Shown one piece after another: positions 63,789 through 64,000 of a stretch of DNA of 64,000 nt. The notes under the pieces were generated by a model, which searched no databases, was not told where the DNA came from, and saw only the letters and a list, made by a program, of their open reading frames with translations. Both the position numbers and the translations under genes were made by a program. Numbering within the stretch: the first letter of the stretch is position 1; every line of letters starts with the position of its first letter. Source of the DNA: Aspidapion aeneum (taxonomy: Eukaryota; Arthropoda; Insecta; Coleoptera; Brentidae); contig OY755044.1 of assembly GCA_963576565.1 (NCBI GenBank), forward strand, positions 47,015,134 through 47,079,133, in the 5' to 3' direction.

Positions 63789-64000
63789 ATGAAAACTTTT
63801 AGAAGAATATTGATTGATGGAGATGGAAATTGTTTATTTCGCGCTGTGAGTTACTTTTTATATCAAACCCAACATTTTCATGAAGAACTACGAAATGAAT
63901 CTGTGGAATTTATTTCAAAAAATTGGAATGATTTTCAAAATTTTACAGACGAAGATATTTCGAAAGATAAATATATTACACAAATGGCTAAAAACGGTTC
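63789..64000 (+). CDS. OTU-domain cysteine protease-like protein, 3'-partial
   Basis: ATG at 63789 opens a frame that stays open to the window end (70 codons). MKTFRRILIDGDGNCLFRAV contains the OTU catalytic motif D-G-x-C (DGNCLFRA), followed by helix residues resembling the family (HEELRNESVEFISKNWNDF). OTU proteases remove ubiquitin in the cytosol. It lies inside the LAMTOR5 intron and close to an inverted repeat. OTU domains also occur in insect Helentrons and some retroelements, so a mobile-element origin is at least as likely as a host gene. Confidence 0.7.
   Translation, partial: MKTFRRILIDGDGNCLFRAVSYFLYQTQHFHEELRNESVEFISKNWNDFQNFTDEDISKDKYITQMAKNG

Noticed and set aside
1..64000. tRNA, rRNA or snRNA genes
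   Set aside because: No cloverleaf A/B boxes, rRNA core motifs or Sm-site structures were recognised by eye; a covariance-model scan would be needed to exclude small RNAs.

Overview
The window looks like a piece of an AT-rich arthropod nuclear genome, most likely an insect. It has spliced genes with GT-AG introns, BEL/Pao and Ty3/gypsy LTR retrotransposons, a CR1/Jockey-type LINE, mariner, P-like and pogo-like DNA transposons, a Penelope relic and many foldback MITEs. Species or order cannot be fixed from the sequence; a beetle is only a guess.

Three conserved host genes are recognisable, all fragmented by very long, transposon-filled introns. (1) Ubl4 (UBL4A-like, tail-anchored protein targeting), plus strand: exon end at 1-59 and last exon at 18234-18493, separated by an 18 kb intron. 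(2) Wdr45B (WIPI3, PROPPIN autophagy/PI3P effector), minus strand: six exons between 44331 and 30454 that splice to a complete 344-codon reading frame. (3) LAMTOR5 (HBXIP, Ragulator subunit), plus strand: exon 1 at 45597-45631 and exon 2 at 62120-62181 with a 16.5 kb intron; the rest lies beyond the window. Wdr45B and LAMTOR5 are head to head, and a ~0.96 kb terminal-inverted-repeat element sits in the gap. An OTU-protease reading frame runs off the right edge.

Layout: 1-18233, Ubl4 intron with an element flanked by 9-bp duplications, a long-TIR DUF4817 element, a 5'-truncated LINE with a nested 292-bp insertion containing a perfect 95-bp inverted repeat, a head-to-head pair of 0.7 kb elements, and a three-level nest (BEL-1 inside a GCGC-minisatellite foldback element inside another MITE). 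18494-30453: Ubl4 3' end, a nearly complete BEL element (BEL-2, minus strand) and a dead mariner. 30454-44331: Wdr45B, whose introns hold MITEs, LINE and Penelope relics, a P-like element with a 33-bp TIR-only micro-insertion, and foldbacks. 45632-62119: LAMTOR5 intron 1 with a 6.7 kb non-autonomous LTR element carrying a 120-bp (40-codon) tandem array, itself split by a 2.7 kb element whose ends begin CACAGTG (Transib/RSS-like), then pogo-like MITEs and a decayed Ty3/gypsy element lacking its 5' LTR.

The host genes do not form one pathway, although WIPI3 and Ragulator both act around lysosome/autophagy control. Most of the window is mobile DNA. The most unusual signals are the TIR-only micro-element, the perfect inverted repeat inside the LINE, the CACAGTG-ended element, and the recurrent minisatellite-armed foldbacks.
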